Source: Neobacillus jeddahensis
Lineage (GTDB): Bacteria > Bacillota > Bacilli > Bacillales > Cytobacillaceae
Length of the DNA stretch: 64,000 nucleotides
NCBI RefSeq assembly: GCF_000612625.1
Contig: NZ_CCAS010000012.1
Span: 34,785 to 98,784, forward strand
Direction of reading: 5' to 3'
The notes under the pieces were generated by a model. The model worked only from the letters and a program-made list of their open reading frames with translations. It had not been told where the DNA came from and made no database searches. Positions 8,205 through 17,038 of the stretch are shown piece by piece (within the stretch, counting starts at the first letter, position 1; each line of letters opens with the position of its first letter). Made by a program: the position numbers and the translations under genes.

Positions 8205-10319
8205 ATGCCACTGGATCAGCGCAGTACTGCCATACTTACTCACCTAGTGAAGGCGAAAACATTTGTCCCAATCAGAGAAATTACTGAGAAATTTCAAATT
8301 TCTCGACGGACTATTTATTACGATATGGATAAAGTCAATGATTGGTTAAAGGAAAATTACTTACCAGAGGTGAAGTATGTTCGATCGGCAGGGTTTATTT
8401 TAGAAGAGGAAGCAGCCGTTCACGTTCCGGAAAAATTAAGCTCCATGAATTCATGGCATTATGAATATTCCCTAAAGGAGAGGAAGGCATGGCTGGCGAT
8501 CTATTTGATTGCTCGGGATATTCCCTTGTATCTTGAAGGTTTAATGGAAAAAGTCAGAGTAAGTCGGAATACAACCATTGATGACTTAAAAGGTTTGAAG
8601 CAAGAATTGGAACGATTTCACTTAAGTTTAGAATTTAATCGGAAAAGTGGCTACGTCATTAAGGGGAAAGAAGAAGATAAGCGTAAGGCGATTGTTCATT
8701 TCCTGCAGCACGTGCTATTTGATCAAAATAGTCCATCCGTTTTGGCGAAAATTCCGTTGGTTTTACATAAAGGGGCTAGCCATTTTGATCTGTTTGATTA
8801 CAAAAAAATGGAAGCGGTTCAGCAAATCCTGGGGGAAAGCGAACAAGAATTGAATCTGCAGTACACAGATGAATTTTTGTTTAGTCTAGCAGTCCGACTG
8901 CTCTTATTTTGTCGACGAGTCTCCGATGGGAAAAAGATCGCGATTGATCGGTTTGAAAAAGAGGTTCTACAGGAAACGAAGCAGTACAGGGCGGCGCAAA
9001 AAATTGGTGAGAAGCTGTCGCGGTTATTTACGATTGAATTTCCTGAAGATGAAATCTTCTATATTACGAAACATCTCCTGAGTTCGAGAGTGCAATTTTC
9101 TGAGGAACCGCCATTGATCCACTTACAGGATGATGCCTATATTCTGGCAAAGGTTGTTACGAATATGGTGACGGATTTTCAGAGATATGCCTGTGTTTTC
9201 TTTGAAAATCGGCAAGAAATTGAGAAGAATCTTTTGCTCCATGTGAAGCCGGCCTATTACCGGATTACCTATGGACTGGAATTTGAAAGTGATATGACTG
9301 AGTCCATTAAAGGAAAGTACCAGGATATTTTCCTATTAACGAGCAAGACGATTACCCACTTAGAAGCGGTAGTCGAGAAAAAGGTAAATGAACATGAAAT
9401 TGCCTTAATTGCAATGCATTTTGGCGGATGGATGCAAAAGGCTGGCGCCAAGCCCGCTGATCGGAAACGGGCTCTGCTCGTTTGTACCAATGGCGTGGGG
9501 ACTTCCCGTTTACTGTTGCACCAACTTGAAGGTCTCTTCTCGACGGTTGATTTAATTGGCAGCGTTTCATTAAGAGAATATGAAAAAAATCACTACTATG
9601 ATGTGGACTTTATTCTTTCAACCATCCCACTAGAGGGGAAGGAACATCCTGTTTTTGTGGTTAGTCCCATCCTTACTGAGGCGGAAAAAGAAAGTTTATT
9701 AAAAAAGGTGATTGGAATTTCCGCAACGGAATCGAAATCATCGGGCTCGATTGATGCCTTAATGGAAATTATCCGGAAGCACGCGACGGTGTTGGACCAA
9801 GAAGGATTACAGCAAGATCTGAAGCAATACTTGTCTAAGCCTGAAAAGGTTGGGATGGAGGTAAGAAAGCCTTCATTAAAAGAGATTTTACCAGTGGGAA
9901 GTATTCAGCTGAAAAGTGAGGTTTCAGGTTGGGAGGAGGCGATCCGCAAGGCTGCCGCACCACTTTTGGCAGCTGGATCGATTACCGAGTCCTATATTCA
10001 GGCGATGATTGATAACATTGTCAAAATGGGTCCTTATGTCGTGATTGCTCCACAGGTCGCGATTCCACATGCGAGACCGGAAGACGGGGTCAACAGGCTA
10101 AGCATGAGCTTATTAAAGCTGACGAAGGGTGTATCTTTTTCCGAAATGGCCCAGCAGGATATTCATCTGGTGATTGTCTTGGCAGCGGTTGACGGGGAAG
10201 CGCATTTAACGGCATTGTCCCAGCTGACCGATCTTCTTTCAGATGAAGGACGGTTTACAAAACTGATCGAGGCCGAAACCGCCGCAGAGATGTTTGAGAT
10301 CATCCGAACGGATGCTTAA
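8205..10319 (+). CDS. PRD-containing PTS-controlled transcription regulator (BglG/MtlR/LicR type)
   Basis: 704 residues. Order of domains: an N-terminal winged HTH (FQISRRTIYYDMDKVNDW), a second HTH-like region near residue 110, two PTS regulation domains (about 180-400), an EIIB-like domain with the phospho-cysteine in LLVCTNGVGTSRLL near 427, and an EIIA domain of the fructose/Ntr type with the phospho-histidine in AIPHARPEDG near 622. PTS phosphorylation of such proteins tunes activation of their own transporter operon. The C-terminal EIIA is clearly related to the separate EIIA encoded 50 bases downstream (shared WEEAIR, SYI.MI, NGVNRL or DGVNRL segments), which suggests duplication within the locus. 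GGAGGGAGG precedes the ATG. Confidence 0.88.
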   Translation: MPLDQRSTAILTHLVKAKTFVPIREITEKFQISRRTIYYDMDKVNDWLKENYLPEVKYVRSAGFILEEEAAVHVPEKLSSMNSWHYEYSLKERKAWLAIYLIARDIPLYLEGLMEKVRVSRNTTIDDLKGLKQELERFHLSLEFNRKSGYVIKGKEEDKRKAIVHFLQHVLFDQNSPSVLAKIPLVLHKGASHFDLFDYKKMEAVQQILGESEQELNLQYTDEFLFSLAVRLLLFCRRVSDGKKIAIDRFEKEVLQETKQYRAAQKIGEKLSRLFTIEFPEDEIFYITKHLLSSRVQFSEEPPLIHLQDDAYILAKVVTNMVTDFQRYACVFFENRQEIEKNLLLHVKPAYYRITYGLEFESDMTESIKGKYQDIFLLTSKTITHLEAVVEKKVNEHEIALIAMHFGGWMQKAGAKPADRKRALLVCTNGVGTSRLLLHQLEGLFSTVDLIGSVSLREYEKNHYYDVDFILSTIPLEGKEHPVFVVSPILTEAEKESLLKKVIGISATESKSSGSIDALMEIIRKHATVLDQEGLQQDLKQYLSKPEKVGMEVRKPSLKEILPVGSIQLKSEVSGWEEAIRKAAAPLLAAGSITESYIQAMIDNIVKMGPYVVIAPQVAIPHARPEDGVNRLSMSLLKLTKGVSFSEMAQQDIHLVIVLAAVDGEAHLTALSQLTDLLSDEGRFTKLIEAETAAEMFEIIRTDA

Positions 10320-10368
10320 TCGGTCATATATGAAAAGATTGGGATTTTAAGAGAAAGAGGAGAAAGCT

Positions 10369-10812
10369 GTGCTGAAAACATACTTAACAGAAGACGCAGT
10401 TCAATTTAAAGCAGATGCACAGAATTGGGAAGAGGCCATTCGACTGGCTGCAGACCCATTGTTGAAAAATCAAACGATTGAAGCAAGCTATATCGAAATG
10501 ATGATTGAGAATGTCAAGAATCTTGGTCCGTATATTGTGCTATTACCTAAGTTTGCGATGCCCCATGCTAGACCAGAAAATGGGGTGAATCGACTAGGAT
10601 TAAGCCTATTAATTCTAGAAAAAGGCGTTGAATTTGCTAGTGGCAAAGGGGCAAATGTATTTCTCGTCTTAGCTGCTCCAGACGCAGCTGCTCACTTGAA
10701 CATTTTATCAGAGCTGTCCACGCTTTTATCTAGCCAAGAAAAAGTTGATGCGTTAGCATTAGCAAAAAATTATCAAGAACTAGTCACTATTTTAGAGGAG
10801 GAAGAAAAATGA
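10369..10812 (+). CDS. PTS EIIA component, ascorbate/fructose-Ntr type
   Basis: 147 residues, a single EIIA domain. The histidine that accepts phosphate from HPr lies in FAMPHARPENG. GTG start with AGAGGAG upstream. The stop overlaps the start of the next gene by four bases (ATGA), so translation is probably coupled. It is the phosphate donor to the adjacent EIIB and belongs to the UlaC-like group by context (SgaT-type IIC downstream). Confidence 0.85.
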   Translation: MLKTYLTEDAVQFKADAQNWEEAIRLAADPLLKNQTIEASYIEMMIENVKNLGPYIVLLPKFAMPHARPENGVNRLGLSLLILEKGVEFASGKGANVFLVLAAPDAAAHLNILSELSTLLSSQEKVDALALAKNYQELVTILEEEEK

Positions 10813-11081
10813 AAATCTTAGTCGTGTGTGGAAATGGATTAGGCAGTAGTTTTATGATGTCACTTAATGTACAAAAGGCGATGAAGGAATTAAACATTGA
10901 GGGAACCTGTTCCCATACGGATCTAGCAAGCTCTAAATCTGAACAGGCCGATTACTACATTGGTTCTCCTGAAATCATGGATCAATTGAATGATGGAAAA
11001 AGAAAAGTGATTTCTTTGGTCAATATGTTCAGTTTAGATGAAATTAAAAAAGCGTTAACAACTCATATATTGGAAGGTTGA
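10809..11081 (+). CDS. PTS EIIB component, ascorbate (SgaB/UlaB) type
   Basis: 90 residues. The N-terminal ILVVCGNGLGSSFMM is the EIIB phosphorylation loop with its Cys. Length and layout match UlaB-like proteins. It overlaps EIIA by four bases and its stop lies six bases before the IIC start. It transfers phosphate to the sugar bound by IIC. Confidence 0.88.
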   Translation: MKILVVCGNGLGSSFMMSLNVQKAMKELNIEGTCSHTDLASSKSEQADYYIGSPEIMDQLNDGKRKVISLVNMFSLDEIKKALTTHILEG

Positions 11082-11086
11082 TTTGG

Positions 11087-12346
11087 ATGCTACATTTAAT
11101 TATGAATGATATTTTAGGAACACCGGCCATACTTGTTGGATTATTTGCCTTAATCGGATTGTTATTGCAGAAAAAGGGAATTGCTGACGTGGTGTCAGGC
11201 ACCCTAAAGACAGTTATGGGCTTTATTATCTTGAGTGCAGGGGCAACAGTTCTGACAGGTGCCCTCGATTTATTCGGACAAATGTTCGAGCATGCCTTTC
11301 ACATTAAAGGGATCATTCCGAATAATGAAGCGATTGTCGCATTAGCGCAAAAGACGTTTGGGGCAGAAACAGCCATGATCATGGTGTTTGGTATGGTTGT
11401 GAATATTATCTTAGCTCGTTTTACGAAATTCAAATTTATCTTCTTAACTGGTCACCATACGATGTTTATGGCCTGTATGCTGGCAGCCGTCTTATCTGCC
11501 AGTGGGATAGAAGGTGTTACACTCGTTATCATAGGATCTATTATTCTAGGAGCTTTGATGGTTTTCATGCCAGCACTGTTACAACCTTATACTCGTCAAA
11601 TTACTGGATCGGATGATGTGGCGATTGGTCATTTTGGATCAATTGGTTATTTTGTATCTGGGACGATCGGTAAGTATTTCGGCAATAAAGAAAAATCAAC
11701 GGAAGAAATTAAGGTTCCAAAGTCACTTGGCTTCCTTCGTGACTCATCCGTTGCCTTAGCGTTAACGATGGCTTTGATGTTTATTGTGGTAGCGTGTTTT
11801 ACTGGCCCTACCTTCATTGAAGAAAAGCTTAGCGGTGGAACAAACTTTATCGTCTTCTCGCTTACACAAGCGATTACCTTTGCCGGTGGTGTCTTTATCG
11901 TGTTAGCGGGGGTTCGGATGGTAATTGCGGAAATTGTTCCAGCCTTTAAAGGGATTGCAGATAAGGTCGTTCCAAATGCTAAACCAGCTTTAGATTGCCC
12001 GATCGTCTTTCCATTTGCACCGAATGCTGTTATTGTCGGATTCTTAGCTAGTTTTGTCGCGGGAGTCATCAGTATGTTCCTGCTGCCTGTATTTGGATTA
12101 GCGGTTATTGTCCCTGGACTTGTTCCGCACTTCTTTACTGGCGCAGCTGCAGGTGTATTTGGGAATGCAACAGGTGGCAGACGTGGAGCAATTCTTGGCT
12201 CACTTGCCAACGGTTTAATCATTAGTTTCTTACCAGCTTTATTGTTGCCTGTTCTAGGTTCACTTGGATTTAACGGCACAACCTTTGGGGATGCTGACTT
12301 TGGAATTGTCGGGATTTTATTAGGCAATCTGTTGAAGTTATTTTAA
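11087..12346 (+). CDS. PTS EIIC component, ascorbate (SgaT/UlaA) type
   Basis: 419 residues with about ten membrane segments. The N-terminus (MLHLIMNDILGTPAILVGL) and the repeated glycine-rich inverted halves match the SgaT/UlaA family, which transports and phosphorylates L-ascorbate or related compounds. I use ATG at 11087 (GGAAGG nine bases upstream) instead of the TTG at 11078. No catabolic partners such as UlaD, UlaE or UlaF lie nearby, so the substrate is open. Confidence 0.85.
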   Translation: MLHLIMNDILGTPAILVGLFALIGLLLQKKGIADVVSGTLKTVMGFIILSAGATVLTGALDLFGQMFEHAFHIKGIIPNNEAIVALAQKTFGAETAMIMVFGMVVNIILARFTKFKFIFLTGHHTMFMACMLAAVLSASGIEGVTLVIIGSIILGALMVFMPALLQPYTRQITGSDDVAIGHFGSIGYFVSGTIGKYFGNKEKSTEEIKVPKSLGFLRDSSVALALTMALMFIVVACFTGPTFIEEKLSGGTNFIVFSLTQAITFAGGVFIVLAGVRMVIAEIVPAFKGIADKVVPNAKPALDCPIVFPFAPNAVIVGFLASFVAGVISMFLLPVFGLAVIVPGLVPHFFTGAAAGVFGNATGGRRGAILGSLANGLIISFLPALLLPVLGSLGFNGTTFGDADFGIVGILLGNLLKLF

Positions 12347-12372
12347 TAAATTTGGATATTTATCATACTAGT

Positions 12373-12407
12373 ACAACCCCCATGGAATTATCCATGGGGG
12401 TCGTTGT
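12373..12407 (+). terminator. strong hairpin after the PTS operon
   Basis: A nine-base GC-rich perfect stem (CCCCCATGG/CCATGGGGG) with a six-base loop, extended by ACAA/TTGT. It lies between the convergent PTS operon and ABC-F gene. The U-tract is poor on either strand. Confidence 0.55.
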
Positions 12408-12427
12408 GCTTGGATGTAAAGGGTAAG

Positions 12428-13891
12428 TTACCGTTTCTGCTTGAGCTGCTGTTCTTCAATATGATAGACATGGTCAGCGACCCGATCGACAAATGTTCGA
12501 TCATGGGAGACGAGGAGGACGGTGCCTTCATAGGCAGCTAAAAACCGTTCTAACGCCTCAATACAAACGATATCCAGGAAGTTAGTCGGCTCATCTAACA
12601 TGAGTACATTGTATTTCCCTAAAAACCGCTCGCATAAGACAAGTCGAATTGCCTCACCGCCACTTATGGTGCGCACGTTCTTTTTCACATCATTCCCGGT
12701 AAAATTCATCCCGTGAAGGACGGCCCGAATTTTCCCTTCGTCATAATCGCTTCGCTCCCTTAAATAGTCTAGGACCGTTTCGTCCTTGTTAAATTGATAA
12801 TCCATTTGTTGATAGGTACCGATGACCGCCTTTGGAGAGAGGGTAATCCCGTCACTGTTATTGACAATCTGGCGGAGCAGGCTGGTTTTCCCGGAACCAT
12901 TCGCACCGGTAATCGCGATCGTCTGTCCTAGGGGAAATTGGAAACTGACTTCATTGAGAAGGATCTTGATCCCAGCCTTCACAGTGACTCGATCCCCCAT
13001 GATGGGAAATTTATTGTGCAAGGTTAACGCGGCAGATTGCTGAAAACGAAGGGTTGCTTCCTCTTTTGGTGCTTCGACTGCTTCCAGCTGTTCCGCACGC
13101 TGCTCCATGGCCTTCGCCGCACGTTGCACCGTTTTTTGACTCGTTTCCTTTGATTTCGTCATGAACATTTTATTAGCCTTGGCTTTAGTCTCCTTCTTAG
13201 TGATATGTCCATTTGCTTGCGTGATTTTATCGGCCTTTTTCATTTTTTCTTCAGCTGCCTTGAGGAGGCGCGATTTTTCCTTTGTATATTTTTCAAATTG
13301 TTCTTGTTGTTGCGTCCGCTCTAATTCCTTTTGGGCCATGTACGCTGAATAGTTCCCTGTGTATTCTGTTACCGTGCCGTCGCTGACCTCCCAAATCTTC
13401 GTGACGAGTTGATCTAAGACGTAGCGGTCGTGACTGACAAGGACGAGTGCCCCGTAATAATAGGTCAGTTCGTCGATAAAGAACTGTGTCCCAGCAGTGT
13501 CGAGATGGCTGGTCGGCTCATCGATGAACAAACCTTCATGATAGCTGGAGAACAGCTGGGCTAATTTCAGTCGGGTTTGCTCCCCGCCGCTTAACAGTTC
13601 GATTTTTGTGTCCGGTATGGCGAGCTTGCTGACCAACTCATAATCTACTTCTTTCTCAAATGGTGAGTCCAGTTGATCGAAATAGGCAAAGTCGGCATAG
13701 CGATGGACGTGTCCGCGATCGGGCTTGATCTGACCGGCCATTAGCTTCAACAAGGTACTTTTTCCTGCGCCGTTCTTGCCGACAATCCCGATCCGATCAA
13801 ACTGATGCACTGCCAAACGTGGGATGTCTACTATTACTTTATCTAAAAAGGTTAATTCGATTTTTTCTAATTCAATACAAACTTTTTCCAT
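12428..13891 (-). CDS. Msr-like ABC-F ribosomal protection protein
   Basis: 487 residues with two ATP-binding cassettes and no membrane segment: Walker A GKNGAGKST and GANGSGKTS, signatures LSGGEQ and ISGGEA, Walker B FIDEPTSHLD and MLDEPTNFLD. A long charged linker between them is the arm that reaches the ribosome. Length and layout (N-terminal ELTYYYGALVLVSHDR, no C-terminal extension) resemble Msr-type proteins that displace macrolides and streptogramin B, more than the longer VmlR. The ATG at 13891 has GAGGG seven bases upstream. The 71 codons open upstream in this frame are leader RNA, not protein. Expression is probably induced by macrolide stalling on the leader peptide at 14191-14235. 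Confidence 0.85.
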   Translation of the reverse strand: MEKVCIELEKIELTFLDKVIVDIPRLAVHQFDRIGIVGKNGAGKSTLLKLMAGQIKPDRGHVHRYADFAYFDQLDSPFEKEVDYELVSKLAIPDTKIELLSGGEQTRLKLAQLFSSYHEGLFIDEPTSHLDTAGTQFFIDELTYYYGALVLVSHDRYVLDQLVTKIWEVSDGTVTEYTGNYSAYMAQKELERTQQQEQFEKYTKEKSRLLKAAEEKMKKADKITQANGHITKKETKAKANKMFMTKSKETSQKTVQRAAKAMEQRAEQLEAVEAPKEEATLRFQQSAALTLHNKFPIMGDRVTVKAGIKILLNEVSFQFPLGQTIAITGANGSGKTSLLRQIVNNSDGITLSPKAVIGTYQQMDYQFNKDETVLDYLRERSDYDEGKIRAVLHGMNFTGNDVKKNVRTISGGEAIRLVLCERFLGKYNVLMLDEPTNFLDIVCIEALERFLAAYEGTVLLVSHDRTFVDRVADHVYHIEEQQLKQKR

Positions 13892-13911
13892 TATGATTCC
13901 CTCATTTCTTT

Positions 13912-13951
13912 TTTGAAAAAATAAAAAATCACAGGCGATCTGCCTGTGATT
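13912..13951 (-). terminator. attenuator terminator before the ABC-F start
   Basis: On the minus strand, a stem ATCACAGGC with GCCTGTGAT followed by six T, an A, then six more T. It ends only about 20 bases before the ABC-F start codon and just upstream of its ribosome-binding site, so it must be bypassed for expression. Confidence 0.8.
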
Positions 13952-14070
13952 CAGAGTAAAGGGAAGAAACCCATCTTTATTTGGATAAGGGGCTTGGTAG
14001 GAGTCGTCGCTAAATAAACCTTCCTTTTGGCTGGCAAAAGAAGGAGAATGATCGATCCACAAATAAAATA

Positions 14071-14098
14071 AAGAAAGGCAGACTGATCCGCCTTTCTT
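14071..14098 (-). terminator. second leader terminator of the ABC-F gene
   Basis: A nine-base stem (AAGAAAGGC with GCCTTTCTT) followed on the minus strand by a T-rich tail (TTTATTTTATTT). It is an additional conditional stop between the leader peptide and the ABC-F gene. Confidence 0.7.
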
Positions 14099-14174
14099 CA
14101 TCACTTTGCGATAGAATGAAGATTATTAAAAAAGGACAGACTGATCCCGTTTACTCTGTATACACAAACAGAGC

Positions 14175-14204
14175 CTTTGAACGTATTTAATTACGAGTTC
14201 AAAG
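14175..14204 (-). promoter_or_regulatory. hairpin overlapping the end of the leader peptide gene
   Basis: A perfect eight-base stem (CTTTGAAC/GTTCAAAG). Its 5' arm lies inside the leader reading frame, so a ribosome stalled at the Arg-Leu-Arg codons would affect its folding. It is followed by a further stem CTCTGT/ACAGAG and a T-run at about 14128-14134, as expected for an attenuation leader. Confidence 0.6.
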
Positions 14205-14235
14205 TAGGGAATCGAAGTCTCATAGCATGCGTCAT
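14191..14235 (-). CDS. macrolide-sensing leader peptide (ErmD-leader type)
   Basis: A 14-codon frame, MTHAMRLRFPTLNS, with AAGGAGG eleven bases upstream. From memory it differs from the ErmD leader peptide (MTHSMRLRFPTLNQ) at two positions and keeps the MRLR segment. In ErmD the Arg-Leu-Arg motif causes macrolide-dependent ribosome arrest. Here the leader sits in front of an ABC-F gene instead of an rRNA methyltransferase. Drug-induced stalling would rearrange the downstream hairpins and permit read-through (inference from the family). Confidence 0.85.
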   Translation of the reverse strand: MTHAMRLRFPTLNS

Positions 14236-14269
14236 TTTTTAATAATCCTCCTTAAATAGTATCAGTTTC

Positions 14270-14298
14270 ATTATAATCGCAAAACCGGTAACTGTCAC
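14270..14298 (-). promoter_or_regulatory. promoter of the ABC-F leader transcript
   Basis: On the minus strand GTGACA (14293-14298), 17 bases, TATAAT (14270-14275). The predicted start near 14263 gives a short leader before the leader-peptide ribosome-binding site at 14247-14253. Confidence 0.7.
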
Positions 14299-14481
14299 CA
14301 CCTATATTTTGTAAATGGAATTATCGTGTTTGATTAGAGGTTGTGTCTCTCTAGTGGAAAAATTGAACACCATTAGGGATGCATAAGGAGTTCGTCGGAA
14401 AAATTGTATTTTTCTTAAATTGTTCACAACAATTTTTTCGTCCATGTGTAACAATAGCAGGTAAGAGGAGTGTGGTCATTT

Positions 14482-14718
14482 ATGACGATCGGAGATATAA
14501 AAAACTTTATTTATATTCCCTCTAGCGGTTTTATTGAAGTGGTGAAGGATGGCCCTATTGAAATGGGGGTTCATCCACTCGACTACCCGTTCAAACCGAA
14601 AGAGGAGAAAGTCCTGTCAGATCAAGCAATACTGAGAAGACTAAGAAGACAATATCCCGGCTGTAAAATTGTCCAAAATGATGGCATGTGGGAAGTAATT
14701 TTTGAAGAAGATGAATAA
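14482..14718 (+). CDS. small protein of unknown function
   Basis: 78 residues, acidic and basic in blocks, no membrane segment and no cysteine motif. I start at ATG 14482, which follows AAGAGGAGTG; the ATG at 14470 overlaps that site. It has an aromatic N-terminal strand (NFIYIPSSGFIEVV), a helix (QAILRRLRRQYPG) and an acidic tail. I do not recognise the family. Confidence 0.6.
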   Translation: MTIGDIKNFIYIPSSGFIEVVKDGPIEMGVHPLDYPFKPKEEKVLSDQAILRRLRRQYPGCKIVQNDGMWEVIFEEDE

Positions 14719-14782
14719 ACAGGGGAAGGGTACAGGATGTTTGGTTTTCGACGACCGCCCCCTCTGTAATCGCATTAGATGA

Positions 14783-14806
14783 TCGCCAATCGGCGAGTTT
14801 TCTTTA
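14783..14806 (+). terminator. short hairpin with T-tract
   Basis: A short GC stem (TCGCC/GGCGA) with a three-base loop, followed by TTTTCTTTAT. It probably ends the 78-residue gene transcript. Confidence 0.4.
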
Positions 14807-15007
14807 TCTCTTGTCTAAGGATGGAGATTTGCCTACTCAATACGCCGTTTCGGTGGAGCTACATTGACCTCATTTTAATAAAAGTCTTTTGGTGAATATG
14901 TGAATAAGGTTGTTCTATTAAGTAAATATATAGGTTATGGATAATTTTTCATGTAGGTTCTTCGGATTGTGATCAGCAAGCAGAAAATAAAGGTTTAAGG
15001 TGTTTGA

Positions 15008-16093
15008 ATGGAACGTATATCCCTGTACCAGCTTTTTGCGCTTACGTTTTTTTTTCAGATTGGTACGACCATTATTCTTGGCTTTGGAGCGTCGGCTGGT
15101 AAGGATGCTTGGATCGTGAATATCCTGTCGGTATTATTGGGTTTAACCGCAATCGGTATTTTTCTCTTATTGAAGTCTTTCCACGAGGGGTTGACGTTGG
15201 TGGAATGGTTTCCCGCTGGATTTGGAAAATGGCTGGGGACGCCTATTGCTTGGCTTTATCCGCTCTTATTCTTATATGAAATGGGAAGAGTATTAAATGA
15301 TATCAAGTATTTGCTCCAAACAATATTATTTCCAGGTATGCCAACCTGGGGGATCGTAATTCCCTTTTTAATCGTAAGTGCATATGGTGTTTTCAAAGGT
15401 ATTGAGGTAATTGGAAGAGTAGGAGAGTTCATTTTCCCTCTGTTTTTTATGCTATTTATCATATTAATCATTTTTATTATGAGCAGTGATATTGTAAAGA
15501 TTGAGAACCTACGGCCTGTTTTAGAAGACGGGTGGGCACCGATATGGAATGCCTCGTTTCCGCTCGGGGCAAGTCAAGGATTTGCTCAAACATTAGAGTT
15601 GGCGATGATTTGGCCGCTTGTTCATGCGAAAGCGAAACATATTGCCTACGCGACCTTATGGGCCACCCTACTTTCAGGGGCTGTGATTTTAGTCAGCCAA
15701 TTATTCATCATAGCGGGATTAGGTGGAGTTCGGTTCCAATTTCAAATTTATCCTATGTATGCGCTGATTAAGAAGATTCAAATAGGGGAATTTATTCAAA
15801 ATGTGGATGTGATAGGCGTGATGTTTTTTGTGATTACAGCCTATTTCAAGGGGTCGCTCCATATGTATTTCGCCCTTCGCGCCATACAGCTACTTACGAA
15901 AACGAAAAATAGCCATCCATGGATTATTCCACTCATCTTTATCGGCATATTACTCGGATATGTTGTATCAACGAACATTCAAGAGCATTTGAAAATTGCC
16001 ATCGAGGTCGTTCCGTTCGCTTTGTGGATTCCGCTTTTATGGATTCTCCCTCTGTTACTTCTAATTGCCACAGTCATAAAAAGAAGTTGGTAA
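15008..16093 (+). CDS. GerAB-type spore germination permease (orphan)
   Basis: 361 residues with ten hydrophobic segments, matching the GerAB/YndE endospore germination family (amino-acid permease fold). The start MERISLYQLFALTFFFQIGT and the segment GIEVIGRVGEFIFPLFF are typical. Such proteins normally form an inner-membrane nutrient receptor with GerAA and the lipoprotein GerAC, but neither partner is encoded nearby. ATG has AAGGTG five bases upstream. Two TGAATA motifs at 14893 and 14901 could be -35 elements for a forespore sigma factor, but I cannot pair them convincingly with a -10. Confidence 0.85.
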   Translation: MERISLYQLFALTFFFQIGTTIILGFGASAGKDAWIVNILSVLLGLTAIGIFLLLKSFHEGLTLVEWFPAGFGKWLGTPIAWLYPLLFLYEMGRVLNDIKYLLQTILFPGMPTWGIVIPFLIVSAYGVFKGIEVIGRVGEFIFPLFFMLFIILIIFIMSSDIVKIENLRPVLEDGWAPIWNASFPLGASQGFAQTLELAMIWPLVHAKAKHIAYATLWATLLSGAVILVSQLFIIAGLGGVRFQFQIYPMYALIKKIQIGEFIQNVDVIGVMFFVITAYFKGSLHMYFALRAIQLLTKTKNSHPWIIPLIFIGILLGYVVSTNIQEHLKIAIEVVPFALWIPLLWILPLLLLIATVIKRSW

Positions 16094-16126
16094 TGGTGTT
16101 TTCATTTCATGCCCACCGGAGGTATT

Positions 16127-17038
16127 ATGTTTAAGTTATTTAATAAATGGTTAAAACACCCCAATTACTTTCGTTACAGCTTTTACATTATGTTGATATC
16201 AAGTATCTTACTAAACAGTTTTGTTTTTGAAAATGAGAGTAATTTTTATATACTTTATATCTTTTGTGCCATTTTTTTGGGGATTGGCTTTTTTGACAAG
16301 CCCTGGTGGTTGATTGTTGTCTTTACACTATTGGTGGTGTGCTGCCGATATTACCTCATCCCAGAATTATCGCACAACATCGGGACATTTTTTACCTATT
16401 TTTTTACGTATTTGGTGATTACCTTAATCTCTGTTGGTTTAATGAAATTCGTCCAAAGAGTGAAGGAGGACAATTTAGCCTTAATAATGGCGCTGTCCAA
16501 GGCGTTGGATTCAAGAGACGCCTATACCCAGCATCATTCGAAAAATGTAGCGAAATATTCGGTTGAAATTGCCAATAGAATGATGCTGTCGAGGGATGTT
16601 TGTGATGTGATTCATGTGGGCGGATTGCTCCATGATATTGGAAAAATAGGTATCCCCGGAACGATTTTGAAGAAGCCAGAGAAGTTAACCGATGACGAGT
16701 ATAACACGGTCAAAACACACCCGACGATTGGCTATGAAATCATAAAGCATGTGGAGAGTTTTCAGGACAATGGGATCTTAGATATCGTTCTGTACCATCA
16801 CGAGCGGTATGATGGAAAAGGGTATCCAACTGGACTAAAAGGTATGCAAATTCCTCTAGTGGCGCGGATTGTGGCGGTGGCGGATACCTTTGATGCCATG
16901 TCATCCCAACGGGTCTATCGTGATAAATTGGATCTCGACGTTATTCTCAAAGAGATTGAGAGAAATAAAGGGAAGCAATTTGATCCAGAAATTGTTGATG
17001 TTTTCCTCGATATATTTGATGGACAGGCTGCTAAATGA
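16127..17038 (+). CDS. membrane HD-GYP phosphohydrolase
   Basis: 303 residues. The N-terminal third is about five membrane helices. The rest is an HD-GYP domain: HSKNVAKYSVEIA, the HD pair in GGLLHDIGKIGIP, HPTIGYEI, YHHERYDGKGYP (GYP motif) and ADTFDAMSS. HD-GYP proteins hydrolyse c-di-GMP or related signals; the membrane part may sense a ligand. The ATG at 16127 has CGGAGG four bases upstream; the ATG at 16109 has no ribosome-binding site. It lies 33 bases after the germination permease and may share its transcript. Confidence 0.85.
   Translation: MFKLFNKWLKHPNYFRYSFYIMLISSILLNSFVFENESNFYILYIFCAIFLGIGFFDKPWWLIVVFTLLVVCCRYYLIPELSHNIGTFFTYFFTYLVITLISVGLMKFVQRVKEDNLALIMALSKALDSRDAYTQHHSKNVAKYSVEIANRMMLSRDVCDVIHVGGLLHDIGKIGIPGTILKKPEKLTDDEYNTVKTHPTIGYEIIKHVESFQDNGILDIVLYHHERYDGKGYPTGLKGMQIPLVARIVAVADTFDAMSSQRVYRDKLDLDVILKEIERNKGKQFDPEIVDVFLDIFDGQAAK

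Noticed and set aside
11647..12327. 226-residue minus-strand frame inside the PTS IIC gene
   Set aside because: Pro/Thr/Lys-rich, the mirror of codon bias in a membrane-protein gene; no start signals.
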